Assembly: GCA_000320545.1 (NCBI GenBank)
Contig: ADNK01002057.1
Coordinates: forward strand, 1-55,000
Direction: 5' to 3'
DNA: 55,000 nt
Origin: Bigelowiella natans CCMP2755
Taxonomy: Eukaryota; Cercozoa; Chlorarachniophyceae
In this document: piece by piece, positions 1 to 12,886 of the stretch
Position numbering within the stretch: the first letter of the stretch is position 1
Layout of the letters: every line of letters begins with the position of its first letter
The notes under the pieces: model-generated
Seen by the model: the letters and a program-made list of their open reading frames with translations, nothing else
Databases searched by the model: none
Told to the model about the DNA's origin: nothing
Made by a program: the position numbers and the translations under genes

Positions 1-89
1 AGGGGGGGGGGGGGGACGGATATTGACAACCAGAGAATGATGATTTCTGAAATGAGAAAGTGTTCCAACCCTCCTTTATTTAACGTTAG

Positions 90-2089
90 GGCCTGATCGT
101 TACTGATACGGTATACAGTGTGCCTCGAGACCCTCCGGAGGTTGGCTTGAATATAGATGAAGAAAAAGAAGAAGAAGAAGAAGGGGGAGGGGGGGAAGGA
201 CTGATATATTAAAACAGACCAAACATAGAGAAACAAACAGAAGATGGGGGAAAGGGCAGTATTCCTTGTAATAGGAGATTTGGACGAAACGATTACCTCG
301 CCACTCGTAAATAATCAGAAGTGAATTATTATTAATATATAGATATATGTAGGTTGTATCCGAGGCGCTGCTCTTGGACGTCGCGCCTGATGATCCGACA
401 AAACCTGTAGAGGATAGTCCGGTCATTAGACAACAAGCGTGGGCCAAGATGGCCTTGCTGGTGGCCTTCTTTATCCCGGCGAGGCAGCGAATAGTCGAGG
501 TCTGGATCAGTAGTAGGGAGGGGGGAGGGTAGTGAGCGTTTGTGGAGGGGAAGATGGAGCTTGGATTTTTCGTCGTGAGCGTCTCTAATTCATTCATAGT
601 GAAGAACGATGCTTTCGAGAGCACACGCACTTTTTCCAGCTTGTTCTCTTTATGTTAAGAAGAAGGAGGAAGAGTTAATCCCTCCAATGGTAGCATCCAT
701 CCTCTCACTGTTCGGAATTATCCTTGCTCCCTCATCCTCCTTCCCCTCCTCTACATACCTATCTCTTCGTTATTTCTCACTACTCTTTCTTGTTGACCTT
801 TTTCATCGCCCGAAAAAGGGAGGAAAGGCCGAGTGGCAGAGCGGCTATATGAAGGCAAATATAACCATCGTTGATGCCCTCCCTCTCTTCCCAACTCTCA
901 TCTCATACGATGAATGTCTGTCATCACAAACACACCGATTTACGAATTTTGCCCGGCAAAAAACAACACCATTATATCGTCACATCTACCACCATCACTA
1001 ACATCATCCCCTCTCTATCCGTGAGAGCGTAATATTTTGCGTCGACAACGAGGATGATGGTGATGTTTCAGAGCTTCGAGATGATAGCTGACGGGCTTCT
1101 CGTCTCACCTATCTTACAAGTACTGGATGGATACGAGAAAGAGCATGAGCACTGCTGCCTGAAGAAAGATAGCAATATTGCTGATATGATGATGATGATG
1201 ATGATGAATAATGGGGATGGGGAAGGGTAGTGGCGCAAAGTTATATGACAATATCAGAATGTAGGAGAGAGTATATTGGATGGCTGTTTTTTAATGTGTT
1301 TCTTTCTTCGGATTGTGTGTATTTCTAGAAATTGGTGTTCGAGAAGGCTGCACCAACAGTCAGAGAATGGGTGATAATATTTCATATCATATCATATGTA
1401 TCTTTTCACACGCATTTGCATAAAGCTACACTCACAGATGCACTGCTTCTGCTACTCATAAAATCATGTCACTGTAAATACGGACAACGCCCTGATATCA
1501 TATCGTGTCGTGTATCGCAACGTATCAGGTGGAAGAGGTTGCGAAGTGGCCTTTCACGCAAATATTTCCAGCCCATTACCAGGCTCCAGGTTTGTTGGCA
1601 CACAAGCTATCTGCTATAATATCATATTTTAGTATTATTTAGTTTTCCTATGATCGTGATAGTTCATGATCTTGTTCTTCCTGCTTCTCCTTCTCATTGC
1701 TCTATCATTGCAGTACAAGCTGGCCCTCGAGAGCTCAGAAAGGCGTTTGGCTTTGCTTATCCCAACGTTGAGGCAAGGGCATTGCCACATGAAGATATGA
1801 AGTATTCAGCACAACACTTATTACTACCACAGCAGTGATGATGAACCTTGATGACGACACTTGATAATATCGATGACAGCAATGAAGGCCGACTCATACG
1901 TCATATCTTCACATTGACTGATCTTTAAAAGAAGCAATCTTTCCAACAAAATTTTGCCTTCTTTTCTCGCCTCTCCCCCCCTGCTCCGCATTGCCTCTTC
2001 CATTTATTCTGGTCTCCTCCCCCTCATGAGCAACGCCTTTCAATAATCCGTCGCTAACCAAACACATCTCTCCTCTTAACACCTTGACG

Positions 2090-2123
<34 letters not shown>

Positions 2124-2365
2124 ATAGAACGCTGAACGACTTGGGGGAGGTCATCCAATCTGTAGGGAAAAGAGATGACGAGGTGCTGTTGGTCGAGCTG
2201 CTTATGATTGAATCACACATAAAACCTGACGAAAACATCACAGCATATTTATTGCCGTATGATTATTTATATGTGGGTGTATTATCATGGCGCAACCCAC
2301 CTTCGTTATTAGGTGTCGTTTGGTTTGTAATTTATGAGTGTGTATATGTATGTGTGTGTGTGTGA
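90..2365 (+). CDS. DUF4336 family protein (5' part outside window)
   Basis: I join seven exons: 90-140, 353-499, 1072-1119, 1329-1370, 1529-1589, 1714-1801 and 2128 to at most 2365. All junctions are GT-AG and the phases agree. The translation holds DUF4336 hallmarks: LIVTDTVYSVPRDPPE, then ALLLDVAPDDP, WAKMALLVAFF, a Trp-rich stretch ending PFTQIFPAHYQAP, and AGPRELRKAFGF. The family is thought to have a metallo-hydrolase-like fold; its reaction is unknown. The N-terminal part of the domain lies before base 1. After about base 2245 the last exon becomes low-complexity, with a GT repeat before the stop, so the true 3' end may be a donor near 2279 and a further exon. The (ACT)n tract at 2090-2121 is intronic and abuts the last acceptor. 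Family assignment is from memory of the motif; the exon chain is seen directly. Confidence 0.72.
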
Positions 2366-3467
2366 TGTACACTTTGCTGGTGGCTCATATACAGCTATAT
2401 GGCAAGTTATTTGATAAATTCTTCAAAAATCTGTTCGTCACCAAACCTGGATGGTTGAAGGATAAAGGCGGGGAGGATGGCCGAAACTAATTGCAGGATC
2501 GAAGTGCTGAACTATTATGCACACGTGCTTCGGCATTAAATATGAACGCCCACACTGCCACATCCATGAATGCGAACGTACTTTGCACCTTCGCACATCT
2601 TTTAATGGTTTTAAATGGATGAAATTAACAAGACTCGGCTAGCAAGCTGAGATAAATTGCGTTGATTTTTATCATTCGTAATGGAAAGTAAATTGTCATG
2701 TCATCAGAGCACAGTTAAAAGCACTAACAGATAACTGCTTTCGCAATATTTAAATTGGTTTCGAGACCAAATATGTATGTTGTGCAAGCGAAATCAAAAA
2801 AGAAACCTAGTGTTTGCTTTATGATGCTAATGTTTGATGATGAGGCAACGCATCTCGCTTGCACTATAATTTTCATTTGCACGCATGCTAGCTTGTATAC
2901 ATTCACACATACTATGATACACTACATACCGCGTACGTAGGGTTTACAATAACTTAGTCTGACGCAGGAGCGCGTATTGTAATGCATGTCATGGTTTACA
3001 TTATTAACAACGCATCTAACTGAGTGTAGTATAGTTTGTATTCGATACAACTTAAGCGCTGTAGCCGCTGCATTGCACAGCTACATTAGGATGACTATTG
3101 AAAAAAAAATTAAACATTTCATTACATCCGTCTCATAGTTTGTATTCATTGTTCGTTGTGCGTGCAAGTGTTGTTTGTGTGCTAGTGTGTTGCCCAAACA
3201 AAATTTAGCTTCGCTACGCTTGTCCTATTTGCACGCTGGATATTTGCATGCTGTCGCTCGAGCATGGCAGTGCTGGCGCCGTCAAACGATAACCGCGGGT
3301 AAGACTAGACCAATCATGCATCATTTAACATTAAGCAACTTCAGCAAAAGCGGTATGATGCATCGCAACAAGAAAATAATACTATGCTTTAGTTTTATTA
3401 TTGATAATTCTATAAGCGTGAGCATCATCACATCCATTGCAGCGGCAGATAGCTAGCTGCGACTGTA
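2366..3467. other. Convergent intergenic gap with a LINE-tail repeat
   Basis: No coding region is supported here. The gap lies between the 3' ends of the DUF4336 gene and the KDM5-like gene. It holds one clear repeat copy (about 3045-3138), described separately. The short open frames at 2724-2940 and 3175-3456 have no recognisable motif. Confidence 0.6.
3045..3138 (+). repeat. LINE-tail repeat, copy 1
   Basis: The segment starts TTAAGCGCTGTAGCC and ends CATTACATCCGTCTCAT. It matches the 3' end of the reverse-transcriptase element at 46373-46510 almost base for base, so it is a 5'-truncated copy. It even keeps the open frame for the last residues of that element's protein (LSAVAAALHSYIRMTIEK). 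Confidence 0.85.
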
Positions 3468-4250
3468 TTACTCAATTCTTTGTCTTTTGTTGGAATTATT
3501 TTGACTACTCGCATCCTCGTTACTACTACTACTACTGCTACTCTTGTTTTTGTTATTTTCATCATCGTTAGTAGTAGCAGTAGTAGTAGCGGTAGTAGCA
3601 GCAGCAGCAGTATCCACAGTCATACTATGGGTACCCACAAGTGATTCTTCTCCAACATTCGAAGCAGCAGCAGCAGCAGCAGCAGCCGCATCATGCGACA
3701 ACTCGATGGAAGAAGGTCTTGAACTTGTTGGTTGGTCGTTCACAGCTCTTTCTTTGTCGTTGATGGCATCATATCTATTCTCATTTCCTCCCTCTGCTTC
3801 TGCACGTTGTTGTTGTGGTTGTTGTACATGATGAGGTTGGCCTGTCACTGATGCTGCTGCTTCTGTCACGACTCGAGCTGTATTATCACTTTGATTCGGC
3901 GCCTGAGCAGTGAGTTTGGTATCTGAGTCAGAGTTGGCAATCATCTTGGGGGGGATCTCCTGCTGCTGCTGCTGCTGCTGCTGTTCGTCTTGTTGTTGTT
4001 CTTCTTCTTGTTGTTGTTGTTTGGGAGTAGTAGTAGAAGTAGTAGGCCTATTCATCATCATATTCGAGGTCACTGGTTGCTGATGCCTTTTCTTTTCCTC
4101 CTCCTCCTGTTGCTGCTGCTGCTGCTGCTGCCCTGTTGGTGGCATGACATCGGAATGCTGATGTTGTTGTTGATGATTACGATGATGGAGGGCAGAAGAT
4201 GGTGCTGCTGTTTCTAGTGCTGCTACTCTGAATGTTTGTTGATGGAGTGG
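3468..4250 (-). CDS. Possible out-of-frame C-terminal extension of the KDM5-like gene
   Basis: An open frame runs from the repeat at 4257-4300 to a stop at 3468 and encodes about 255 residues rich in Gln, Ala, Ser and Asn, ending NNSNKRQRIE. An internal ATG at 4145 would give 225 residues. It resembles the tail of the upstream protein in composition. It is offset from that frame so that one extra 4-base unit in the AGGG tract (CCCT on the coding strand) would join the two. It may be a polymorphic or mis-assembled continuation, an alternative exon, or a fortuitous low-complexity frame. No independent promoter was seen. Confidence 0.4.
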   Translation of the reverse strand, partial: PLHQQTFRVAALETAAPSSALHHRNHQQQHQHSDVMPPTGQQQQQQQQEEEEKKRHQQPVTSNMMMNRPTTSTTTPKQQQQEEEQQQDEQQQQQQQQEIPPKMIANSDSDTKLTAQAPNQSDNTARVVTEAAASVTGQPHHVQQPQQQRAEAEGGNENRYDAINDKERAVNDQPTSSRPSSIELSHDAAAAAAAAASNVGEESLVGTHSMTVDTAAAATTATTTATTNDDENNKNKSSSSSSSNEDASSQNNSNKRQRIE

Positions 4251-7200
4251 TGGAAGAGGGAGGGAGGGAGGGAGGGAGGGAGGGAGGGAGGGAGGGAGGG
4301 AGGAGGAGGAGAAGGACGACGATGCGCACCCTGCTGCTGTTGTTGTTGTTGTTGCTGTTGTTGTTGTTGCTCAGAAGCAGGATGCTCATAAACCATCACC
4401 TGTTGCTGCTGCTGCTGCTGCTGCTGTGGGCGCCTTCTATGAATAAAGCCCCTTCTCGGATGAAAATAAGTTTGTTGAGTTGTTCCAATGCCGCGTCTAG
4501 ACGTGTTGTTGTCGTCGTCGTTGTTGCTTTTAGTGCTGTTACCACTGCTGCTACTAACATCTCTCCCCACCCCGATAACGGAGGTATTTCCAGTGTGCAG
4601 CTGATGATGGCGTTGCTGCTGCTGCATTCGAGCAGCACTGGTTTCATACCCAACAAACGAGGATGATGATGATGATGATGGCTCCGCTGAGGTTTGATAA
4701 CGATGATGCTGCTGCTGCTGCTGATGATGATGGTGATTTTGTCGGTGATATGAGGGGTGGTGCTGCTGGTGCTGTTGGAGCTCCTGATAGCTTCTCTGTT
4801 GTTCTTCCTGCTGCAGTATCATCTGTGCCTCTTCTCTCAAACGGCTGCTCTGTTGCTCATGAAGACGCTGTTGTTGCTGCTGCTGCATCGATCCAAGGTA
4901 GGAAGAAGAAAGAGGAGGCCTATCATACATCACCATTGCCGCTTGTTGCTGCTGCCGATGATGAGGATGATATCGATCTCTTTCGCTGCTGTCCAACCCT
5001 TTCTCTTCTTCCTCGTCGTTTACATCATAGTGCATGATCTCCCTCCCTGCTACAGCGTATCGTCGTTCATCGTGATAGTACCCTCCTCCTTGCTGCTGTT
5101 GTCGTCTATGCTGCTCCATCATATAGTCCTCCGGATTATGATGATGGCCATGGACACCGTCCTCCATTGAGGAAGACGATTGTATGGAGGTGAAATGATG
5201 ATGGGATTGTTGTAGTTGATGCTGGTGATGAGGGAGAGGAGGAGGAGGCGGAGGAGGAGGAGGAGGTGGGTAAAGAGAGTGATGATGGTGGGGTGAAATC
5301 ATCACCTTGCTGCCTGCCATTTGCTGTTGTTGAGCAGCTAGCGAAGAAGAACGCAGCTCTGATAAATCCCCACCACCACGATTGTGCAGCATGTATTGGT
5401 CATGATCGAGTGGAGGATTGTGATGATAAGGAGGAGGAGGAGGAGGAGGAGGGCCGCCGCTTTGATGGTGACGACGATGATGAGGAGACAGCTGCTGCAA
5501 GATACCCTCAGAATCGTCGTCTGGTTGGCGCTGTTGTTGTTGTTGTTGTTGCTGCTGCTGCTGCTGCTGCGTCGTCAGAAGAAGCGAGTTGCTGCTCTTC
5601 CCATGGCGTTGATTATAAAGCATGAGCTGCCGTTTGAATCGTACCTTGTCCTCCTTCGCCAGTTCATAATACGGCCCCTTCATGTCAGGGAGGAGCTGCC
5701 TCCACATCTCACCAGTCACCTGCGCTATTGTCTTGCCCTCGTTCTTGGCTCTTGCCGTGAGCTCTTTTCCCCTCAATCTTTTGAACTCGGCGACGAAGCA
5801 CTTGTACGGTGTCTTCATGCTGACGGGGTAATCCTTCGGCTTGTTGCTGCGCTTTCTCGATGCCTTCTTCCCTATTTTGGCCTCCTCTCCGCCGCCGCTA
5901 TCGATACCAGCACCACCCGAGGAGCCGCTTCCCCCCTTCTTTGATTGCTTGAAGACATCTTCCACTTGTTTCTTCAGGCATTTCTGAACCAAGTCCGCCC
6001 CGCAAATATCCTGTGCTAACGTCAAGATCTCCTGGCGCAGCTGTGCATTGATCGGGACCAGGTAGAACTCGGAGAGTTTCCCCCATAGCTCCTTGCATGT
6101 GGCCGCGTCTAGATTGCGATTCCTAAGGGAAGAGGACGAGTAGGACGAGAGCTTGTTGTATACGGTTTCAATGAAGCTTTTGGCGGTGGGAAGAGACGAA
6201 GATTGGTTGCGTTTCCTCTTCTTCGCTTTGTCGCTGCTGTCAGCTTGCACCTCTCCCTCTCCAATGTTGTGCTTGTTCGCCGCGATGATCTCCTTCGCGT
6301 CACCAAACTTATACTTAATCTTTTTCTTTATGCAGCACTTTGGACACTGGAAGGACTTGTTGCTCTGCTTGTCAGCCTGCTCCTGCGTCATGTTTATACA
6401 CTTGGGATGGTACCACTCGTCGCACTCGTCGCAGCCTATCATGAATACGCCGTCAACCCACTCGGACTGGCACAAGCAGTATCTCGTCACAAAGCTCTTT
6501 GCGTGCTCCAGATCGTCTGCCTCAACAAGAAGTTGCGAATTCCTGTCGAATTCGGCCTGATCGATCAAGTCTTGGAACACGTGCTTCGGTGCCTTCTCCT
6601 TGATGGCATCTGCAAGCCTGTCGCTCCACTTGGCAGCCCGCTCTATCTCGACCTCGATTCGAAGCGTCCAGTGTGATACGGTGTCGCCACAGTCATTCCT
6701 GCGTTGGAGTATGAGCTTGCGGAGCTTTGCTAGCGTATCTTTGTTGTTGATGGCTTTTTGCTCCTTCTGCATCCATTTCTTCACGTTGGACACTCGCGAC
6801 GCCACCTTGTGGAGGGAGTCGAAGTTTATGCATGGAAACTTTGACTTGGCGATCTCCTGGAGCTCGATGAGGTCGTAGATCATGTGCCGTTCCCTTTCGA
6901 GCACCTTGGTAGAGGCAGCCACCCACTCACCCGCTTCCTTGACAAATGCGGAGAATCGGGCCCAATCACGGTTGCTGCTGTTGTATTTCTGGACATGCTT
7001 TCCTTCCTTCGTGCTCTGGAGCTCCGAAAACACGTGAATCAGCTCCTTAAAGCTTACCATTTTCTTTTTCTTCGACGCTGCTATCGTCGTTGATGTCTTG
7101 CTCGCATTTCCTCCTCTTACTCCTCCTTCCCCTCCGCCCGCAGGCGGCTTGTTGCTATTATTACTACTACCGCCATTATCGTTTAAGGCGAGAATTCGTC

Positions 7201-10200
7201 GTGCTTTTTCCAATCTGAGCATCATTCGAATATGGTCTTCTAGCATATCTTTCGCTGGGATCTCCATCGGGATGGAAAGGCTCTTGCGATGAAAGCTCTG
7301 CAGCACTTCTACATCATCGAGGCGGCTCATGATCTTGCTCTTCTCCTCCTCGTCGACGTCCTTCTTCTTCTCATCCTTTTTAGCAGCGGTAGCAGCATCA
7401 CCTTCAACATTATCGGTTGTTTGCGGAGGGGATTGTGCTTGTTGTGATAAGGCACCCGTCTTCGTTTCGCCGTTGCTATTGCCGTCGTCGTCGTCGTTGT
7501 TGTTGTTGTTGTTTCTGTTGCTGCTGCAATCTTCAAAGGGCAGCAGTGGTTGATCCTGGGCGTAAGTATTTGGTCCAAGACTGCGAATAGCCACTTTACC
7601 TTCCCTCAATAGTTTAGATGGGGAGGAAAACTCTACAGCAACATCATCATCATCATCATCATCATCCTTATCTTTCATATTCACATCTCCGTCCTCCTCC
7701 TTCATCTTGCTTTCTCCATCAGCAGCAGCAGCATCGTCGTCACCGTGCTTGGATTGTTGCTGCTGCTGCTGTGATGATGACGATGACGATGGCGACCTGA
7801 GTAAAATAGCGACTTGTTCGATCCATTTGCGGGCATGCTGGAGATGTCGGCCAACTACGAGGTATTCCATCGAGATAACACCCTCCGGAGACTGGGAGAA
7901 TAGCTCCTCCACTTCCGCAAAAGAAGGCCCTTTCGAGCGAATACGCCTTTTAGATGGCACTTTGTCTCTGAACATAAACGGAGTCTTTAATTTGTACGAG
8001 CAGCTCGGACAGTAAAATTTCTTCGAGATATTGAGACGGCGCGTCGCCTCCTGCTTGGTGCTGTTGAGGCAAATTGGGTGAAACCATTCTTGGCAGCTTT
8101 CGCACTCCATCATGAATTGCCCATCTTGATATGCCTCTTGGCAGTAACAGAAGAGCTGCTCGTTCTCACCCAGCTCCTTTTCAATCGTTTGCTTCTTCTT
8201 CTTGGTCTTTGTTGCTGCGACAACCAGATTCCTATACTCAATCCTTGCTGAGCCCCGCCTCGAAGACCTTCGTGACATTGCCTCTTCTTCCTCCTCCTCC
8301 TCCTCGTTGTCCTCTTCCATTTTACTTGCATCCTTCTCCTCTTCCTGACCTGCCCCCTCCTTCTTCGTGCTGGGGATTTGCTTCTTACTGTTGTCGCCTC
8401 TGCCTTCACCTTCGTCAGAACGTGCTTTCTTGTCTTCATGACTGCCGATTTTCCTTTTCTTTGACGAAGACAACGATGACGATGATATTATCGCAGCAGA
8501 TGAGCCTTCTTCACCTGCATGGTCGCTGCTAGTTGGTAATTGCGCGTAAAGGGGCTCGAAGTCATACACAGTGGATCTCCCAAGGATGCTCTTCGCAGAC
8601 GTCGACCGAGCACCGTATCGCTTCGAAAACAACTCGCGCGCCTTCTCAACCCACTGCAGGCCTTTCAATACGCGCTCCTGAATCCTTAGGATGAGTTGCT
8701 TGTATCTTGCAAAGTAGTGTTGTTGCTCCCCGGTCCTCCTTGCGCGGTGGCGGTGGCTGCTGTCACCAACTTCTTCTCTTTCTTCGTCCTCGTCGTCGGT
8801 GAGCTCGAATTCCTCTCTCAGCTGCCTCCATCGATCTAGCACATCAATCAGCTCTTGAATCTTGCTAGGCTTACTCAGCAACCGCTGTGCACTTTCATGC
8901 CATTCTAAGCGTCTTACGTATGCCGTCATGTCCTCAATTTCATCCAGATACACTTTCAATCGCTTCCCCGCTTCCAGTAGCTCTCTGCTTCGATTCAACG
9001 CCCACGATTCCTTCAACGCTTCCTGCGCCATCTTGACCCATTCCTTGGCCTTTTGTACTCTCTTCTTCACGAAGTCGATCTGTTTGTCGGACTCCTCTTG
9101 ATCTGAGAGCCCTGTGAGAATGATGTTTGAATAATCCCTCTGCTGTTGTTGTTTTTGTTGACCCTCCTCACCCTCCTCCTGTTGCTGCTCTTCCAGAGGC
9201 ATCATCGACACCTTCTCCACGTCGTCTACTCTCCCTAGCAAGTCCTCAAGTTCTTCAATACTTGGCCTATCCTCATCTTCATTGACGCGATAGGCTCTAC
9301 GGGATCTCTTCTTGCTTCTGCTTTTGTCGCTGGAAGGTGGAACGTCCAGCAGCTTCTCGTAAGCCTTATGCCATGCTTTCGCAATTTCGAGTCGCTGATG
9401 CAAGCTCCTGAGAGGCTCTTCTTGTCGGGAATGACCGATGCTGTTTAGGTTGGTCACCAGCTCCTTCAACTGCTTCAGGCCTACGCATGTCTTGCCTTCC
9501 ATCGCCTCGTTTGCGCGCATGAGAAGTCCATCCAGCTTGTTAAGGAATCCTTGTGCGTGGGTTACCTTGGGGATGTGAAGTAGCCAGAGAGGATTCATCG
9601 TCCTTTTCTTCTTCTTCTTCTTGTTCTTCTTATTCATCTTCTCTTCCACCTTCATCATTGTGCCTTCTGCTGCTGGCTTGGCTTTTAGAATCTTGGGAGC
9701 GGGGCGCTTGAATTCGGGCTGTTCTTTTTTCACCACCTTCCTGACTACTGCTGGGGATTCTTCTCCCTCTTCATCTTTATTCTGCTCCTTTTTTACCATG
9801 GCACCATCATCCTCACCACCACCACCACCACTACCAACATCGATACTGTCATCCTCATCGTCGCCGTCTCCTTCACTGGAAAGGTACCTAGTCCCATAGT
9901 CAACCATGAGTCGCCTCAGCTGAACAAGACTCTTCTTTCGCTCCTTTTGCTCCCTTTCCTTGTAGTTCTTGCTCTCCAAAGACTTCAAGGTTCTGTTAAG
10001 TTTCGTCCTGAAGTCCTTCCCAACTTTCACGATATTCAGCAGCCCTGCCAAGGGATCCCTCCCCGGAGATAACCGGATATCAGATAACTGTGACTGCTGC
10101 TGGAACAGCTGCTGCGCTTTGCTTAAAGAGATCGAATGCTCCAAAATCTCCCTCCCCTCCCCACCGTCTTGGTCATTTTTAACGATGACGCCACCCACCG

Positions 10201-12298
10201 ACAACAGGTTGGATTCAGCAAAGAAGGTTCTTACTTGCGCTTCCCATCCCTCACTCTTCTTCACTATCTGTAAAAGCTGATTTTCGGCCTCAAAATGAAC
10301 TCGCAGGCTCTTTAGCTCTTCAAGCAATGCAAGTATCTTGGACACCGTAGTTTTCTTGTTTGAGTACAATCTCTTCGCCCTTCTTTCCAGTCCCTGTGCC
10401 CTCAATATCCTTTGTTGGAGCTTCTTAACCAGTTTTTCCTTGATAGGCGGGTTAGATTTGCACGCATCTTCGACAAGCTCTTCCAGTTCTGGGAGCCATG
10501 GGCCCCGGCGGCCTTTGTTGGTCGCCTTTTGATAAAGAGTTTGGTATTTCTCAAGCCATTTGAAGGACTCTAGCTCTCGGCGTAAGGATTCCATCTGTGG
10601 GGTCTGTAGCTTCAGCCCGGTACCCTGAGCTAGTAAGTTCATGATCTTGCGTTTCGTCTGCAAGGCTTTTGACCCGTCCCCGTCTCCTCGAACAAACATG
10701 TCGACCTCCTTAGCAAATTTGCTCGCTTGTTCCACGTTATGTTCCATGTCGTTCTTGGCATTGACATTGATGAAACTAGCTCGAGTATCTAGCTGCCGCA
10801 GCCATGCTTGAGCATCATGGAGTCGTAGCGGGGTGTTTGCGCGCGATGAGACTCTCGAGTGACCCCTTTTGCGGCTCTTGGAAAAGTCAAAGCTTGAATT
10901 GAATGTAGTAACAAGCTGAACAGCATCTCTGAGTTGCGAAACCTCCGGGACGACGACTTGAGGGAATTCGTTTTTCGCTGCATTCAACCTTCGCCTGGCC
11001 TCTGTTAGAGAAATGACCTTTGTCGTCCCATTTAATATGGGCTCTATGTCATCGATCCATTGTCTGCAGACATCTCGCAATTCTTTGAGTTCTTTGTACT
11101 CCTCCAGCTCGAGTAAAGGTAGCATTGTATCGGCTTTATGCACTAACTCTTCAACTTGCCGAAATGTTCCACCTCCTTGGTGGCCTAGAATCTTGAGTGC
11201 ATTTTTCTTCCATATGTCAGCGCGAGATTTCAGCTCCTTTATAAAGTTTATCGAACCCAGCCTGGACTTATTTCCCCGAGCTAATTCATCTTTGTAGTCT
11301 TGGATGAGGTTGTCGAGCTCTTCTACGTCGCGTCTGGACCCAAGTTCCTTCTTTGCCTACAAACAAAAGGGACGACATGCATCTTAGAACAACATGGATA
11401 TCGATTAGAGTCTAGTCTTGCTATTGCTGTTATTCTTGTGACCCTATCGTGGAGCTTTTGTACAGCCTTTCTCACAAATTTCCTCCGTTTTTCTTCATAG
11501 TTTTGCCTCTTGCAAGCAGCGTCCAACTGTTGATTAATAATGGAAGCCTTGGCCCTGTAACAGCAAGTGACAGGATTTTAGTAGCTGTTTCAAACGCTCA
11601 TCCAAAAATAATCAACTTTGGAATATCATAATCGCATTTCTTGAGTGTGGCCAGCGTAGCATCAGGATATTGCTTGCATCCATCTGGAAGTTGCTTTGAC
11701 ACATCCTTTGAAAACGAAAGATACTCTTCGACCTGTGTTGAAGAGGGGGAGCTATATTAGGCCTCGAGAATGCCATAAATTCTAAACTTAAAGAACACAT
11801 ACTGCTTTACAATCAGTCCGATCGGGATCCCAGACTTGCTGGCACATTATAGTGCGCCTAAGGGAGATCTGAGTAGCGAAAATAATGATTCAGGCAAAAA
11901 ATAATGATAAGGAATAATCTTTCCACCTTCCTCAAATCTACGTCGTCTTTATCCCAATCACAATCTAGCTTGCGAGCCATTCCCTTCACTTTTTCTATGT
12001 GACTTGCGGTAGGCATCTCCAAGAGCACCTTCGTCTTAATCTCACACTAGAACCGGTGCAAAACACAAAATGAATACACACACAAATCAAGATGATAGGA
12101 AGATTGACCTGGAATTTCTGACCAGCAGTGTCAACTCGTGACTCCCGTGGAGGGAACCGGCTAGCGACTTCATCTAAGTGGGGAAGATAATGTATCATTC
12201 TGAGACGTAAGGAAATGTGATGATAACTTACATGTGAAGTCCTCGGCGCGGTTGTTACCAGACTGGAGTGGAGAGGCAGAGGAGGTGTTTTTCACCAT
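4223..12298 (-). CDS. KDM5-like PLU-1/PHD/HMG-box protein lacking JmjC
   Basis: There are seven exons: 12298-12232 (ATG, donor GTAAGT), 12173-12109, 12046-11927, 11868-11803, 11732-11617, 11554-11443 and one giant exon 11356-4223. Phases agree throughout; the product is about 2,500 residues. It is built of many PLU-1-like helical repeats with a recurring Trp (AQAWLRQL, AKEWVKMAQEAL, ARKWIEQV, AGEWVAAS). Two complete C4HC3 PHD fingers sit at about 8152-8006 and 6485-6335; both have the Trp (CQEWFH, CDEWYH) typical of H3K4me-type readers. An HMG box follows at about 5850-5600, then a very long Gln/His/Pro/Ser tail. PLU-1 plus PHD is the C-terminal half of KDM5 demethylases, but JmjN, ARID and JmjC are absent and there is no room for them upstream. 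Inference: a nuclear chromatin reader or scaffold without demethylase activity. The stop depends on an 11-unit repeat; see the next entry. Confidence 0.82.
4257..4300. repeat. (AGGG)11 tetranucleotide tract inside coding sequence
   Basis: Eleven perfect AGGG units, read on the minus strand as repeated Pro-Ser-Leu-Pro codons near the end of the KDM5-like protein. Each unit gained or lost shifts the downstream frame. Confidence 0.9.
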
Positions 12299-12886
12299 CC
12301 TTTCACTTGGCTGCCTCCCGCGCGGCTGAGTAAAACGTGGAGCTCAACGCTAAATGCTGAGCAACAGCGTGTGCCCGCCTAGTTGCCTTGAGAGTGTCTT
12401 TGCCAGGTGTAAGTAGCGAGCTGTTCCTTGTTGTTGTAATGGCTGTTTTGAAACATGACCTGAAAAATAGGAAGTATTGTGGTTATTTATTCACAAATAC
12501 ATATCTGTAGAACTCGCGGCATATTCGAAATGAGAGGGAGGAAAATTAATGTGCCTAAATTATCCAATTATTGTCAGTGAACTGATCCGTAATTTTTAGA
12601 TCTACTTCCGATTATTTCTCGGATTCCTGTGCTTCGCGCGCTTCGCTTTGGATCACGAGGCGAATATCTAGGAAATCCAGGAAATCTCGAGATATTCTGA
12701 CTCTACAAACACAACCAATGGTGTGACTAATTTCCAAACAGGGGTAGTTTTGTGTGGAAGACTTGATATTTGATCCATATTTCAATGAAAATCTCTGGTA
12801 GAATTCCTGTCCAACTAACCTAGTTGGGCTGTGTTTGTACATTTAAAAAAGACAAGCACCCCGAAGTCGAAGCCAAGGGGGAGGGG
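12299..12886. promoter_or_regulatory. Divergent promoter region, KDM5-like / radical SAM genes
   Basis: 588 bases between two divergent start codons. No gene is seen inside. No clear TATA box or named element was recognised. The 3' part stays open in frame with the radical SAM gene from 12824, just after a TAG that could also be a splice acceptor. Confidence 0.45.

Noticed and set aside
100-630. Minus-strand frame of 176 codons
   Set aside because: It is antisense to exons 90-140 and 353-499 of the DUF4336 gene, which are supported by family motifs and phase.
828-905. tRNA-like A box (AGGCCGAGTGG) resembling tRNA-Leu or tRNA-Ser
   Set aside because: No matching B box (GGTTCGANTCC) and no acceptor stem pairing within the expected distance; the site lies in an intron of the DUF4336 gene.
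3544-5944. Several plus-strand Leu-, Val- and Ala-rich frames
   Set aside because: They are mirror translations of CAG/CTG-type repeats in the minus-strand KDM5-like exon.
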